In this document: piece by piece, positions 18,787 to 27,772 of the stretch
How positions within the stretch are numbered: position 1 is the first letter of the stretch
Layout: every line of letters begins with the position of its first letter
Assembly (NCBI RefSeq): GCF_014212355.1
Contig: NZ_JACKXD010000002.1
Span: 310,001 to 374,000 of the forward strand
Origin: Halobellus ruber
GTDB lineage: Archaea; Halobacteriota; Halobacteria; Halobacteriales; Haloferacaceae
DNA: 64,000 nucleotides
Direction of reading: 5' to 3'
Made by a program: the position numbers and the translations under genes
The notes under the pieces: generated by a model
What the model was told of the DNA's origin: nothing
Databases searched by the model: none
What the model saw: only the letters and a program-made list of their open reading frames with translations

Positions 18787-18850
18787 TTCCGGGACCGCCC
18801 CCGACGCAAGGTACTGGGTGGTGGCGCCGCAACACCTCAACCGAGACCCG

Positions 18851-19504
18851 ATGATCGACGCGCGCTTTCGGATCGAGCTTCCGGGGAGGCTGTGGATCGC
18901 CGAGGTGTCGACGGCTGTCCCGACCGCGACGTTCCGGCTCCTGTCGGGGCTCACGACCGGCGATCGGGCCGTCGAACTCGGCGAGGTCGTCGCCGACGAC
19001 CCGGCGGCCGTCGAGGAACGGATCGAAACCCACCGCAACGTCGAGTCCTACCAGCGGCTCGAAGCCACCGACGACCGCGTTCTCGCGCGGTACGAGACTT
19101 CCGACACCGGTCTCTACGAGTTCGCCCGGCGCGTGGGGGTCCCGCCGGAGTTTCCGGTCGTCGTCACGAACGGGTGGTACGAGTTCGACGTCACGGGGAC
19201 CCAAGCGGAGTTCGAGACCCTGCGGGACACCTTAGAGGAATCGCCCCTGTCGTACGAACTCCTCTCCGTGGTCCACACCGACGAGGACGAGGACATCCTC
19301 ACCGGCCGCCAGCGCGAGTTCCTCAACGCCGCTCTCCGGGAGGGCTACTTCGACGTGCCTCGGGAGTGTACGCTGGACGAACTGGCAGCGGGCCTCGACG
19401 CCGACAAATCGACGCTGAGCCGGACGCTGCGCCGCGGCCAGGCCCGGGTCCTGCAGTGGTACCTCACCGGCCCCCAGCGGGCGGGACAGCCGGACAGACG
19501 GTGA
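18851..19504 (+). CDS. Bat-type HTH_10 transcriptional regulator
   Basis: 217 residues. An N-terminal beta-alpha sensory-like region (about 1-155) precedes a HTH_10 domain with the conserved opening LTGRQREFLNAALREGYFDV and DKSTLSRTLRRGQ, typical of bacterioopsin-activator-like regulators of haloarchaea. It is expected to bind DNA as a dimer and respond to an unknown signal. The ATG in front of IDARFRIELPG is chosen because it starts the conserved domain; the longer upstream reading has no family support. It is 64 bases after the previous stop, with no clear own promoter. Confidence 0.8.
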   Translation: MIDARFRIELPGRLWIAEVSTAVPTATFRLLSGLTTGDRAVELGEVVADDPAAVEERIETHRNVESYQRLEATDDRVLARYETSDTGLYEFARRVGVPPEFPVVVTNGWYEFDVTGTQAEFETLRDTLEESPLSYELLSVVHTDEDEDILTGRQREFLNAALREGYFDVPRECTLDELAAGLDADKSTLSRTLRRGQARVLQWYLTGPQRAGQPDRR

Positions 19505-19681
19505 ATCCGGGGACGCGTCGCCGCATCGCCGTGACTGGGCTTAGGTCGGACGCCCGCCGGTGGTGCGTCCAGCCGCCGACGCGGCCCCGAGCATCGGCGG
19601 CGGGCGGCACAGAGCACCGGTGACCCCCCGACCGCAACGTGTTGGGCCAAGCGTGAGGTGGGTTCCCCCGCACTTCCGACT

Positions 19682-19897
19682 ATGGCAACAACGAGCCAGA
19701 CCGTGCCGTCGCTGACCGGGAACCGGATCGCAACCGCACTCGTCGTGTCGGGACTCGTCTCGATACTCACGCTCGGGGTCGCGTTCACACTGCTGGCGCT
19801 CGGTGTCGAGTTCTTCTGGGTCGCGTTCCCGGTCGGGTTCGGCGGCGTGCTCCCGATCGCACTCGGGGTCGTGGCGCTGGCGACCGCCGGGGAGTGA
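19682..19897 (+). CDS. two-helix membrane protein
   Basis: 71 residues, MATTSQTVPSLTGNRIATAL ..., with two long hydrophobic segments (about 21-42 and 45-67) and few charges. No family name can be given. The region between 19505 and 19681 shows no gene; it contains a stretch CACTTCCGACTATGG just upstream but no strong TATA. The gene converges with the DUF5797-like gene on the other strand, about 60 bases away. Confidence 0.55.
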   Translation: MATTSQTVPSLTGNRIATALVVSGLVSILTLGVAFTLLALGVEFFWVAFPVGFGGVLPIALGVVALATAGE

Positions 19898-19959
19898 CCG
19901 GCGGACGGGACCCTCGGCTTCGGCTTCGACCGACCGCACGCCGTCCCGGACGCGTCCGA

Positions 19960-20481
19960 CTACGAGTCGGTCACTTCGACGTCGATATCCTCCCGCGCGG
20001 CAGCCAGCCGGAACGTCGGCACCGTCCGGTAGACCACCTCGACGACGCCCTTCCGACGGAGGCTCTGGAGCGCCGCCCGCACGTCGTCGACCGGCGGGTC
20101 GGCGTCGAACTCCGCCCTGACCTTGTTGAGGACGCTCACGACGCTCTCGGAGCGCTCCTCCGGCCCCGCGACGACCCGGAACACCCGGGCCTGAAGCTCC
20201 GGAACGCGGATCACCGTCGGGACGCCGTCGTCATCGCTGCCGCCGCCCTCAACGCCGGGATCGACGTCGACGAGGTCGGCCGCCTCCGGCGTCGCGCGGA
20301 TCAGGCTGTTGTCGTCGCGGTAGTAGTACTCCCCGAGTTCGGACTCCAGATACTGGTGGACCTCGCTGCCCGACTCCAACCCCCACTGCTCCTGGAGCTC
20401 CTTGTTCTTCGTCGGCTGCAGCCGCACCACGTCGGCGAGGCGGTCGGCCGCCTCCGCGGAGAGGGCTCGGTCGTCTGTCAC
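19960..20481 (-). CDS. haloarchaeal winged-helix protein (DUF5797-like)
   Basis: 173 residues. The N-terminal half has LADVVRLQPTKNKELQEQWG and SGSEVHQYLESELGEYYYRD, a winged-helix pattern with a characteristic YYYRD wing; the C-terminal half (VRAALQSLRRKGVVEVVYRT) is a second winged helix. Two such domains suggest a DNA-binding regulator. I chose the GTG at 20481 (TDDRALSAEA) over a GTG three codons upstream because a TTTGTAC TATA-like element lies about 27 bases before it. The middle is a Gly/Asp-rich linker. Function is unknown. Confidence 0.75.
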   Translation of the reverse strand: MTDDRALSAEAADRLADVVRLQPTKNKELQEQWGLESGSEVHQYLESELGEYYYRDDNSLIRATPEAADLVDVDPGVEGGGSDDDGVPTVIRVPELQARVFRVVAGPEERSESVVSVLNKVRAEFDADPPVDDVRAALQSLRRKGVVEVVYRTVPTFRLAAAREDIDVEVTDS

Positions 20482-20615
20482 ACCCGGCACTTCGCACCGA
20501 GGTACAAAGACGTTTCAACATTCGACGCTCGGGCTCTGCAATCCCCTCGATGTCGGCCCCCGAACGGCCGCCATCCCGGCCGCTTAAGTACCTGAAGCCG
20601 GTGCGTGGGGGTACG

Positions 20616-20939
20616 ATGGAGTTCTGCGACGACTGTGGTTCGATGATGAAGACCGACGACGACGTCTGGGTCTGCGGCAGTTGCGGGGCCGAGAAGCCCC
20701 GCGACGCCGACAACGAGGCCGCGATGACCTCGACCGCCGAGCGTGAGACCAGCGAGGTCGTCGACATGTCCGACGTCGACGACGCCGAGATCGGGCCGAC
20801 GACGACGGTGATCTGCCCGGAATGCGGCCACGACAGCGCCCGCTACGAGATGAAGCAGATCCGCTCGGCCGACGAGTCCGAAACCCGATTCCTGACCTGC
20901 GTCGAGTGCGGTCACAAGTGGCGCGAGGACGACCACTGA
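20616..20939 (+). CDS. tfs: transcription factor S (TFIIS/RPA12-like)
   Basis: 107 residues with two zinc ribbons: an N-terminal CDDC...CGSCG (residues about 4-28) and a C-terminal CPECGHDSARYEMKQIRSAD ... CVECGHKW. In the C-terminal ribbon the acidic pair that enters the polymerase active site is RSADES, as in archaeal TFS. It stimulates transcript cleavage by stalled RNA polymerase. A CTTAAG element at 20582-20587 is 28-33 bases before the ATG, so a leaderless transcript is likely; this decides the ATG over an upstream in-frame start. It diverges from the DUF5797-like gene. Confidence 0.93.
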   Translation: MEFCDDCGSMMKTDDDVWVCGSCGAEKPRDADNEAAMTSTAERETSEVVDMSDVDDAEIGPTTTVICPECGHDSARYEMKQIRSADESETRFLTCVECGHKWREDDH

Positions 20940-21013
20940 GCCGCCGGCCGCCGTGGGCCGCGCCGATACGGGTCTGACCCGGTTATAAGACGACGGCGGC
21001 CGAACCACCGGTC

Positions 21014-21568
21014 GTGTCCGCAGCCGTCCCGCCGCCGGAGGTCGACGTTCCCGAGTCGTGGCGGCTCGTCTCCGAGGAGACCGCGACGCCCTTCGATGTC
21101 CGGGTCGTGACCATCAAAGCGGCGACGCGGATCTACGAGGACGCGGACCTCCGCGAGCGGCTGGCTGCCGCCACCGGCACCGAGACCACGTGGCGGTTCG
21201 TGTTCGCGAGCCGGGTCCGGATCCGCCCCGCACAGCCGGCCTCGCGGGCGCTCACGGAGCTTGTATCCGACCGCGCGTCGTCGGCGTTCGTGGACGTGCT
21301 CGAAGCGCGGGGATTCTCCGCGGTCGATCGTGCCGACACGCACCGGTTCGCCGTCGGCGGCGACGACGTGGAGGCGACCCGGTATCGAGCCCGCGTCAGC
21401 CTCGACGACCGCGACCTCCCGGTTGAGGCGTACTTCGCGGCGTGGCCCGCCGACGAGGAGTACCTGCTCGGCGGCGGCGCCTACCCGCTGTCGCTCCCCG
21501 CCGGGGAGCCGTTCGACCGCGGGGCGGCACGCGAGGAGCTGTTCGGGATGCTGCGGTCGATCCGGTGA
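21014..21568 (+). CDS. conserved haloarchaeal protein of unknown function
   Basis: 184 residues from a GTG start with a TTATAAG element at about 20982-20988, some 28 bases ahead, which fixes the start. The protein alternates strands and helices (FDVRVVTIKAATRIYEDADL, RFVFASRVRIRP, RYRARVSLDDRDLPVEAYFA) and ends in a helix. It has no signal peptide, no membrane segment and no recognisable catalytic motif. It follows tfs by 74 bases, and converges on trmI 28 bases further on. Confidence 0.65.
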   Translation: MSAAVPPPEVDVPESWRLVSEETATPFDVRVVTIKAATRIYEDADLRERLAAATGTETTWRFVFASRVRIRPAQPASRALTELVSDRASSAFVDVLEARGFSAVDRADTHRFAVGGDDVEATRYRARVSLDDRDLPVEAYFAAWPADEEYLLGGGAYPLSLPAGEPFDRGAAREELFGMLRSIR

Positions 21569-21596
21569 CGATGCGGCTGTTGTAGTCGACCGCCGT

Positions 21597-22331
21597 TCAC
21601 ACGCCGTTCCGAGCGAACGTCAGGTAGCCGGTGTGGCCTACACCGGCGGTGGAGGGCCGCGACCCGCGGTCGCCGAACTCCATCTCCCGCTGGATGGTCT
21701 CCAGGGTCTCGATATCGACCAACCCCGCCTCCCGCGCCGCTTCGACGGCCGTGCGGCTGTTTTCGACGAACGGCGAGTAGACCGCGATGTAGCCGCCGGG
21801 AGCGAGCAGATCCGGGGCGGCCGCGACGATCCCGGCGGCGTCGCCGGTGTCGAGCGTGATCGCGTCGAACGGGCCCGCCTGGGCCGCGTCGTCGAGGTGT
21901 TCGGTCAGATCGCCCGTCCGAACGTCGACACGCTCCTCGACGCCCGCGAGGCGCATATTCTCCCGGGCGACGTCGGCGAACTCGGCGTCGATCTCGTAGG
22001 TGGTCACCTCGGCGTGACACCGCGCGAGGTACGCCGCGAGCACGCCCGTGCCGGTCCCGGCGTCGAGGACGCGGTCGCCCGCCGCGATCCCGGTGTGACC
22101 GATCACCAGCCCGATATCGCGGGGCATCATCGGCGCGCCGGTCCGTTCGAGGTGGTTGAACAGGTCGGGCCCGCGGAGCCGACGCACCACGAACGGCTCG
22201 CCGAGGTGGGTCTCCAGGACGGTTCCGGGCTCGACGTCCTCCGGGATCTCCAGGACGCCAAGGTCGGTGTGGAGTTCGTCGCCGGGCGCCCGGAGGTACT
22301 CGCGGTCGTCGTGGACGAGGAGGTAGCTCAC
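21597..22331 (-). CDS. trmI: tRNA (adenine-N1)-methyltransferase TrmI
   Basis: 244 residues. An N-terminal beta domain is followed by a class I SAM-methyltransferase core: [15 protein letters not shown] (motif I), [15 protein letters not shown] (motif II) and [10 protein letters not shown] (motif IV). The sequence [13 protein letters not shown] before the core is diagnostic for TrmI, which methylates N1 of adenosines 57/58 in archaeal tRNA. The GTG start overlaps the NAC stop by four bases (GTGA), so the pair is translated together; this arrangement is conserved in haloarchaea. Confidence 0.92.
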   Translation of the reverse strand: MSYLLVHDDREYLRAPGDELHTDLGVLEIPEDVEPGTVLETHLGEPFVVRRLRGPDLFNHLERTGAPMMPRDIGLVIGHTGIAAGDRVLDAGTGTGVLAAYLARCHAEVTTYEIDAEFADVARENMRLAGVEERVDVRTGDLTEHLDDAAQAGPFDAITLDTGDAAGIVAAAPDLLAPGGYIAVYSPFVENSRTAVEAAREAGLVDIETLETIQREMEFGDRGSRPSTAGVGHTGYLTFARNGV

Positions 22332-22711
22332 TCCAGCTTCGCGATGGCGGCCGCGAGGTCGCCGTCGGTCTCGGCCAGCGCCTCCCGCGCGGTCTCGGCG
22401 TCGACGCCGGCGTTCTCGGCCACCAGCGCGACGTCGTCCTCCGGGATCCCGTCGTCGGCGTCGTCCCCGGCATCCCCGTCGCCGCCCTCGATCGCGGCCG
22501 CACTGGGCTCGCGGGACTCGGGCTCGCCGACGACCTGGTAGGTCTGCTGGCCCTGGGCGTCCATCCGGGTGACCTGTGCGTCCTCGAAGACCAGGTCCTC
22601 GTCGCCGGTCCGGATCACGACCTCCTCGACGTCGAGTTCGGTGACGTCGATCCCCATCTGTTCCATCATCTGTTTCATCTTCCGCGGGTTCATGCCGCCT
22701 CCACCGAACAT
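22328..22711 (-). CDS. nac: nascent polypeptide-associated complex protein
   Basis: 127 residues beginning [20 protein letters not shown], the hallmark of archaeal NAC. The NAC beta barrel follows (about 20-65), then a Gly/Asp-rich linker and a C-terminal UBA domain ([20 protein letters not shown]). Archaeal NAC is a homodimer that binds ribosomes and shields emerging chains. It is the first gene of a two-gene operon with trmI. Confidence 0.95.
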   Translation of the reverse strand: MFGGGGMNPRKMKQMMEQMGIDVTELDVEEVVIRTGDEDLVFEDAQVTRMDAQGQQTYQVVGEPESREPSAAAIEGGDGDAGDDADDGIPEDDVALVAENAGVDAETAREALAETDGDLAAAIAKLE

Positions 22712-22828
22712 AGCTGTCCCAACGCAGGGGAGCCGGTCGCAAAAGCGTGGCGAACGCGCGATGTCAGGGGCGGTCCGTGTCGGGTGGGCTGCCGCCGGTT
22801 CGGCGGTCGGGCTGGTGCGTCGACCCGG

Positions 22829-23296
22829 TCACGCCCCGTCGGCGTCGGGAGCCCGCCGGAACCCGGTCGCCTCGTCGATCCGGAGCTCGTAGCCGACGAC
22901 CGAGAGCCGGCGGTCCCGGACGCCCGTGAACTCCGGCGACCACGCGTTGTCGTCGATCAGTCCCCCCAAGTCGGCCCACTCCTCCCCGGACAGCTCCCGA
23001 AGCGGGCCGCGGGCGACGACGCTCCGCCACTCCCGTTCCGACGCCACGTCGTACACGGTCAGACACGCCCGCTCCGTCGCCTCGGTGTACGCGGCCTTCG
23101 TGCTCCCGGGGCCGAACTGCCAGTAGGCGAAGACCGCCCGCCCGGTCCGGTAGCCGAACGAGATCGGGACGGCGTAGGCGCTGTCGCGGTCCGCCAGCGC
23201 GAGGACGCCCGTCCCCTGCTCGGTGAGGAACGCGTCGACCTCCGCGTCGGTCATCCGGCCGCCGCGGACCCGGTCGGCGTCCGTCTCCTCGGACAT
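22829..23296 (-). CDS. pyridoxamine-5'-phosphate-oxidase-like flavin-binding protein
   Basis: 155 residues with the split-barrel FMN-binding fold: [40 protein letters not shown] and [20 protein letters not shown]. Proteins of this group bind FMN, F420 or haem and often reduce small molecules; the substrate is unknown. It is transcribed away from methylmalonyl-CoA mutase, and upstream of it no strong TATA is obvious. Confidence 0.8.
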   Translation of the reverse strand: MSEETDADRVRGGRMTDAEVDAFLTEQGTGVLALADRDSAYAVPISFGYRTGRAVFAYWQFGPGSTKAAYTEATERACLTVYDVASEREWRSVVARGPLRELSGEEWADLGGLIDDNAWSPEFTGVRDRRLSVVGYELRIDEATGFRRAPDADGA

Positions 23297-23403
23297 ACCT
23301 CGCCGTTCGTCCGCCCGGGCTTTGTGCTTTCCCTTCCGTGGCGTCCCCCGGACCGGTCGGTCGTCCAGTGGGTTTCAATAGCCGGCGGGAGCGTCCATAC
23401 GAT

Positions 23404-25080
23404 ATGTTCGACCCCGACGACCTCGAACGGATCCGGGAGGGGAAACGCGAGTGGGCAGCGGAGACGCTCTCGTCCACCCTCGATCGGTTCGGGGAGCGGC
23501 GGGAGACGTTCACCACCGACACCGGCGGCCAGGAGGTGCAACGGCTGTACACGCCGGCCGACGTGTCGGACCTCGACTACGACGACGACCTCGGATTCCC
23601 CGGCGAGGAGCCGTACACGCGCGGCGTCTACCCCACGATGCACCGCGGGCGGCTGTGGACGATGCGGCAGTACGCCGGGATGGGCACCGCCGCCGAGACC
23701 AACGAGCGCTTCCGGTACCTCATCGATCAGGGCTCCTCGGGGTTGTCGCTCGCCTTCGACCTCCCGACACAGAAGGGGTACGACTCCGACGCCGGGATGG
23801 CAGCGGGCGAGGTCGGGAAGGCCGGCGTCGCGGTCGACACGCTCCGCGATATGGAGGTGGTCTTCGACGGGATCCCCTTAGACGAGGTGTCGACGTCGAT
23901 GACGATCAACGCCCCCGCGGCGGTACTGTTTGCGATGTACGTCGCGATCGGCGACCGGCAGGGTGTCCCCCGCGACCAGCTCCGGGGCACCATCCAGAAC
24001 GACATCCTGAAGGAGTACATCGCGCGGAACCTCTACATCTACCCCCCGGCGGCGTCGATGCGGCTGATCACCGACATCTTCGAGTTCTGCGCGGCCGAGA
24101 CGCCGAAATTCAACACCATCTCGATCTCGGGGTACCACATCCGGGAGGCGGGGTCGACGGCGGCCCAGGAGATCGCGTTCACCCTCGGGAACGGCATCGA
24201 GTACGTCGAGACCGCCCTGGAGGCGGGGCTCGCGGTCGACGACTTCGCGCCGCGGCTCTCCTTTTTCTTCAACGCCCACAACAACGTCTTCGAGGAGGCC
24301 GCGAAGTTCCGGGCGGCCCGGCGGATGTGGGCCGAGATCATGGACGAGCGGTTCGGCGCCGAGGATCCGAAGTCCAAGCAACTGAAGTTCCACGCCCAGA
24401 CCGGCGGGTCGACGTTGACCGCCCAGCAGGTGGAGAACAACGTCGTCCGGGTTGCGTATCAAGCGCTGGCGGCGGTGCTGGGCGGCGCACAGAGCCTCCA
24501 CACGAACGGGAAAGACGAGGCGCTGTCGCTGCCGACCGAGCAGTCGGTCCGGACCGCGCTCCGAACCCAGCAGATCCTGGCCCACGAGTCGGGCGTCGCC
24601 GACACCATCGACCCGCTCGGCGGGAGCTACTACGTCGAATCGCTGACCGACGACCTCGAAGCCGAGGCGTTCGAGATCCTCGAGGAGGTCGACCGCCGGG
24701 GTGGGATGCTCGACGCCGTGGAGTCGGGGTGGGTGAAACGCCAGATCCAGGACGTCGCCTTCGAGCGCCAGGAGGAGATCGAATCGGGCGACCGAGTCGT
24801 AGTCGGCGTCAACGAGTTCCAGGTGGACGAGGATCCCCACGTCGACGTCGAGGAGGTCGACGAGGACGACGAGGCCCGCCAGCGGGAGCGGCTGCAGGCC
24901 GTCAAGGACGACCGCGACGACGAGGCCGTCGAGGCGGGGCTCGCGGCCGTCGCCGACGCCGCCGCCGGCACCGACAACGTACTGCCGCCGATCGTCGACG
25001 CGGTGAAGGCCTACGCGACCGTCGGCGAGATCTCCGACGTCCTCCGCGAGGAGTTCGGCGAGTACCAGCCGCGGCTGTAG
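23404..25080 (+). CDS. mcmA1: methylmalonyl-CoA mutase, large (catalytic) subunit
   Basis: 558 residues forming the TIM-barrel substrate domain only; the cobalamin-binding domain must be a separate chain, the normal archaeal layout. Diagnostic blocks are [46 protein letters not shown] and [16 protein letters not shown]. The enzyme interconverts (R)-methylmalonyl-CoA and succinyl-CoA with adenosylcobalamin, used for propionate-yielding substrates. The epimerase gene follows 71 bases later. Length and motifs are intact. Confidence 0.95.
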   Translation: MFDPDDLERIREGKREWAAETLSSTLDRFGERRETFTTDTGGQEVQRLYTPADVSDLDYDDDLGFPGEEPYTRGVYPTMHRGRLWTMRQYAGMGTAAETNERFRYLIDQGSSGLSLAFDLPTQKGYDSDAGMAAGEVGKAGVAVDTLRDMEVVFDGIPLDEVSTSMTINAPAAVLFAMYVAIGDRQGVPRDQLRGTIQNDILKEYIARNLYIYPPAASMRLITDIFEFCAAETPKFNTISISGYHIREAGSTAAQEIAFTLGNGIEYVETALEAGLAVDDFAPRLSFFFNAHNNVFEEAAKFRAARRMWAEIMDERFGAEDPKSKQLKFHAQTGGSTLTAQQVENNVVRVAYQALAAVLGGAQSLHTNGKDEALSLPTEQSVRTALRTQQILAHESGVADTIDPLGGSYYVESLTDDLEAEAFEILEEVDRRGGMLDAVESGWVKRQIQDVAFERQEEIESGDRVVVGVNEFQVDEDPHVDVEEVDEDDEARQRERLQAVKDDRDDEAVEAGLAAVADAAAGTDNVLPPIVDAVKAYATVGEISDVLREEFGEYQPRL

Positions 25081-25151
25081 CGTTCGAGCCCGCGGCCGCT
25101 CGCGTCCGCGGCCGCCCGACGGTTTATTTCCCGCCGCGACACACACCGGGT

Positions 25152-25568
25152 ATGCCGCTGTCGTTTCACCACCTCGGGATCGCCACCGCCGACGGGGCCG
25201 ACCTCGCGGCGACGTTCGAGGGACTGCTCGGCGCGCCGGTCGTCCACGAGGAGTCCGTCGACGGGATGACGGTCCGGTTCCTGGAGCTCGATGGGGGGTA
25301 TTTCGAGCTGCTCGAACCCCGCGCGGAGGGGACGATCGCCCGCTACCTCGACCGGCACGGCCCCGGGATCCACCACGTCGCCTTGGCGACCGACGACGTC
25401 GCGTCGGCGCTGGACCGCGCCCGCGACCTCGGGATCGACCCCGTCGACGAGGCGCCCCGACCGGGCGCGTGGGGCCACGAGGTGGCGTTTCTCCACCCCG
25501 ACTCGACCGGCGGCGTCCTGGTGGAGTTCGTGGCGGCCGGCGGACACGGATCGAACCGGACGGTTTAG
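25152..25568 (+). CDS. mce: methylmalonyl-CoA epimerase
   Basis: 138 residues of the glyoxalase/VOC fold. The metal ligands fit the family: H7 or H8 in FHHLGIATAD, E in YFELLEPR, H in GIHHVALATDD and E in GGVLVEFV. It interconverts the S and R forms of methylmalonyl-CoA and so supplies the mutase encoded just upstream. Start ATG has a TTTATTT element near 25120. The adjacent order mutase-epimerase is common in haloarchaea. Confidence 0.93.
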   Translation: MPLSFHHLGIATADGADLAATFEGLLGAPVVHEESVDGMTVRFLELDGGYFELLEPRAEGTIARYLDRHGPGIHHVALATDDVASALDRARDLGIDPVDEAPRPGAWGHEVAFLHPDSTGGVLVEFVAAGGHGSNRTV

Positions 25569-25595
25569 GCGGCCGGAGATGCCAGTGTGTTCAGG

Positions 25596-27422
25596 ATGCG
25601 CGATTGGCTCTCGTACCGCGCCGGGATCGATCCGGGGCGGGACGCGCTCGTCGACACGACCACCGACACGAGCTACACGTTCGACACCGTCGACACGTTG
25701 GTCGACGATCTCGCCGGGCGCCTCGCGTCCGTGGGGGTCGACGAGGGAACCCACCTCGGCGCCGTCCTCCGGCCGTGCGTCGAGTACGTCTGCCTGATCC
25801 ACGCCGCGATGCGGCTGGGGGCGACGCTCGTGCCGCTGGACGACCGACTCACCGCGCGGGAGCTTTCCGCTGGGATGGACGCCGCCGACGTCGACACCGT
25901 CGTCTGCGACGCGACGACCGAGGACGCGGTGGCCGACGCAGTCGCGGCGCTCGACGTCGAGACTGACGGTGACGGGTCGGCGGCGTCGATCCCGGTCGCC
26001 ACCGTCGACGAGGTGGGGACCGACGGCGTCGACCCGCTGTCGGCGGTCGGGCCGGACCCCGTTCGGGCGGCGTCGTGGTCGCTTGAGGACACCCAACTGA
26101 TCCTCTTTACGTCGGGAACGACCGGCGATCCGAAGCCCGTCCGGCTCACCACGGGGAACCTCCTCGCCAGCGCGGCCGCCTCCGTGTTCCGGCTGGGGTT
26201 CGACCCCGACGACCGGTGGCTGGCGACGCTCCCGCTGCACCACGCCGGCGGCATCTCGCCGATCCTCCGGATGCCGATCTACGGGATGACGGTCGTTCTC
26301 CGCGAGGGGTTCGACGCCGGGGCGACCGCCGACGACCTCGACAGCTACGACGCCACGGCGGTCTCCGTGGTCCCGACGATGCTCCGCCGGATGCTCGACC
26401 GCCGGGGGACGCTCGCGGAGTCGCTCCGGGTCGTCCTTCTCGGCGGCGCGCCGGCTTCGACGCAACTGATCGAGCGGTGTCGGAACTACTCCGTGCCGGT
26501 GTTTCCGACGTACGGGATGACCGAGACCGCCTCACAGATCGCGACTGCCCGCCCCGAGGAGGCGTTCAGGGCCCCCGAGAGCGTCGGCCGCCCGCTGTTT
26601 CTGACGGAGGTGACGGTCGTCGACGGGGCCGGCGACCCGCTTCCGGCGGGCGAGGCGGGGGAACTGGTCGTCGACGGGCCGACCGTCACCCCCGGGTACT
26701 ACGGGGACCGGGAGGCCACGGAGGCGGCGTTCGGGGAGTTCGGCCTCCACACCGGCGACGTCGGCGTCCGAACGGCGTCGGGATCGATCACGGTCCTGAA
26801 CCGGCTCGACGACCGGATCGTGACCGGCGGGGAGAACGTCGATCCGGGCTCGGTCGCGGACGTGCTCGCCGACCACCCGGATGTCGCGGACGCGGCCGTG
26901 GTCGGCGTACCCGACGCCGAGTGGGGCGAGCGGGTGTCGGCGCTCCTCGTCCCCGAGCCCGGGGTGGCACCGCCCGACTCGGGGTCGGACGGGGCGACGG
27001 ATCGGCACCTCGATCCCGAGGACGTCCGTGCGTTCGCGCGGGATCGGCTCGCCGGCTACAAGCTCCCGAAATCGATCGCGGTCGCCGACGAACTACCGCG
27101 GACCGCGTCGGGGACGGTCGACCGGGCGGCCGTCCGCGATCGCTTCCCGGCCGATCCATCGGCGACGGACGTTGCGGACGACCCACAGACGACGGACGTT
27201 ACGGACGACCCGCAGACGGCTGTCACGAACGACGCGAGAGAGGATGCCGACGAGCGAGGGCCGGACGGGGAACCGGCCGGCGACGCTGACGGACCGCCAG
27301 GCGACGAGCGGGACGAAAACGGGGAAGGCGACACGACGGACGTAGAGCGGGCGGAGGGTAGAGACGCCGGAGCGGGAGACGCCCCGACAGACGAGGGCGG
27401 CGAACCGGACCACCCCGAGTGA
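25596..27422 (+). CDS. menE: AMP-forming CoA ligase, MenE-like, with long acidic tail
   Basis: 608 residues. The ANL core is intact: FTSGTTGDPKPV (P-loop), PTYGMTETASQIA, HTGDVGVRTASG and LPRTASGTVDRAAVRDRF, though the A10 lysine of PxxxxGKxxR is replaced (SGTVDR). The core matches o-succinylbenzoate-CoA ligase (menaquinone synthesis), but no other men gene is in the window. After residue about 510 comes a 95-residue low-complexity tail rich in Asp, Glu, Pro and Gly that includes a duplicated 27-bp unit. ATG 25596 is preferred over GTG 25587, since MRDWL is the family start. Confidence 0.75.
   Translation: MRDWLSYRAGIDPGRDALVDTTTDTSYTFDTVDTLVDDLAGRLASVGVDEGTHLGAVLRPCVEYVCLIHAAMRLGATLVPLDDRLTARELSAGMDAADVDTVVCDATTEDAVADAVAALDVETDGDGSAASIPVATVDEVGTDGVDPLSAVGPDPVRAASWSLEDTQLILFTSGTTGDPKPVRLTTGNLLASAAASVFRLGFDPDDRWLATLPLHHAGGISPILRMPIYGMTVVLREGFDAGATADDLDSYDATAVSVVPTMLRRMLDRRGTLAESLRVVLLGGAPASTQLIERCRNYSVPVFPTYGMTETASQIATARPEEAFRAPESVGRPLFLTEVTVVDGAGDPLPAGEAGELVVDGPTVTPGYYGDREATEAAFGEFGLHTGDVGVRTASGSITVLNRLDDRIVTGGENVDPGSVADVLADHPDVADAAVVGVPDAEWGERVSALLVPEPGVAPPDSGSDGATDRHLDPEDVRAFARDRLAGYKLPKSIAVADELPRTASGTVDRAAVRDRFPADPSATDVADDPQTTDVTDDPQTAVTNDAREDADERGPDGEPAGDADGPPGDERDENGEGDTTDVERAEGRDAGAGDAPTDEGGEPDHPE
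27164..27217 (+). repeat. two tandem 27-bp units in the MenE-like tail
   Basis: Positions 27164-27190 and 27191-27217 are copies of the same 27 bases with two differences. They encode TDVADDPQT and TDVTDDPQT, the frame being kept. A part of a third unit may follow in DDPQTAV. This looks like slippage growth of the disordered tail. Confidence 0.7.
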
Positions 27423-27565
27423 GCCCACTCGTCCCGGCGCAGCCCCGCGGTTGTCGACGGCCGCCCGGTTCGTGAGCGCGAGGACGAGCCGCCCGCTCGA
27501 TCCCCTATCTGTGTAGGGTCCGTTCACATTACACTCCCATACCTTCCTTTGGGTACGGAATCACT

Positions 27566-27766
27566 ATGTCACAGAGCCAATCGACGGTCACCGAACTGAC
27601 CGAGGAGTGCAGCCAGTGCGGCACGCGGACGCCCCACACGGTGTCGATCGAACTCAAAACCGAGAGCACGAAGGAAGCGAACCGGGCGTTCTCCCGGGAG
27701 CCCTACCGGGTCACGGAGTGTCGGGCCTGCGGCGATACCCGGAGCCAGCGGATGAACAACGCCTAA
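27566..27766 (+). CDS. small zinc-ribbon-like protein (DUF7835-like)
   Basis: 66 residues with two CxxC pairs, CSQCGTRTPH and CRACGDTR, that probably bind one zinc ion. Between them is KTESTKEANRAFSREPYRVT, a conserved haloarchaeal signature; no function is known. It lies between the MenE-like gene and a convergent Bat-type regulator (six bases). The 143 bases upstream contain no gene; no clear TATA is seen at the expected place. Confidence 0.75.
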   Translation: MSQSQSTVTELTEECSQCGTRTPHTVSIELKTESTKEANRAFSREPYRVTECRACGDTRSQRMNNA

Positions 27767-27772
27767 GTCGGT

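Noticed and set aside
22829-23296. True PdxH pyridoxamine-phosphate oxidase
   Set aside because: The fold fits but the PdxH substrate residues are not recognisable; the general flavin-binding name is safer.
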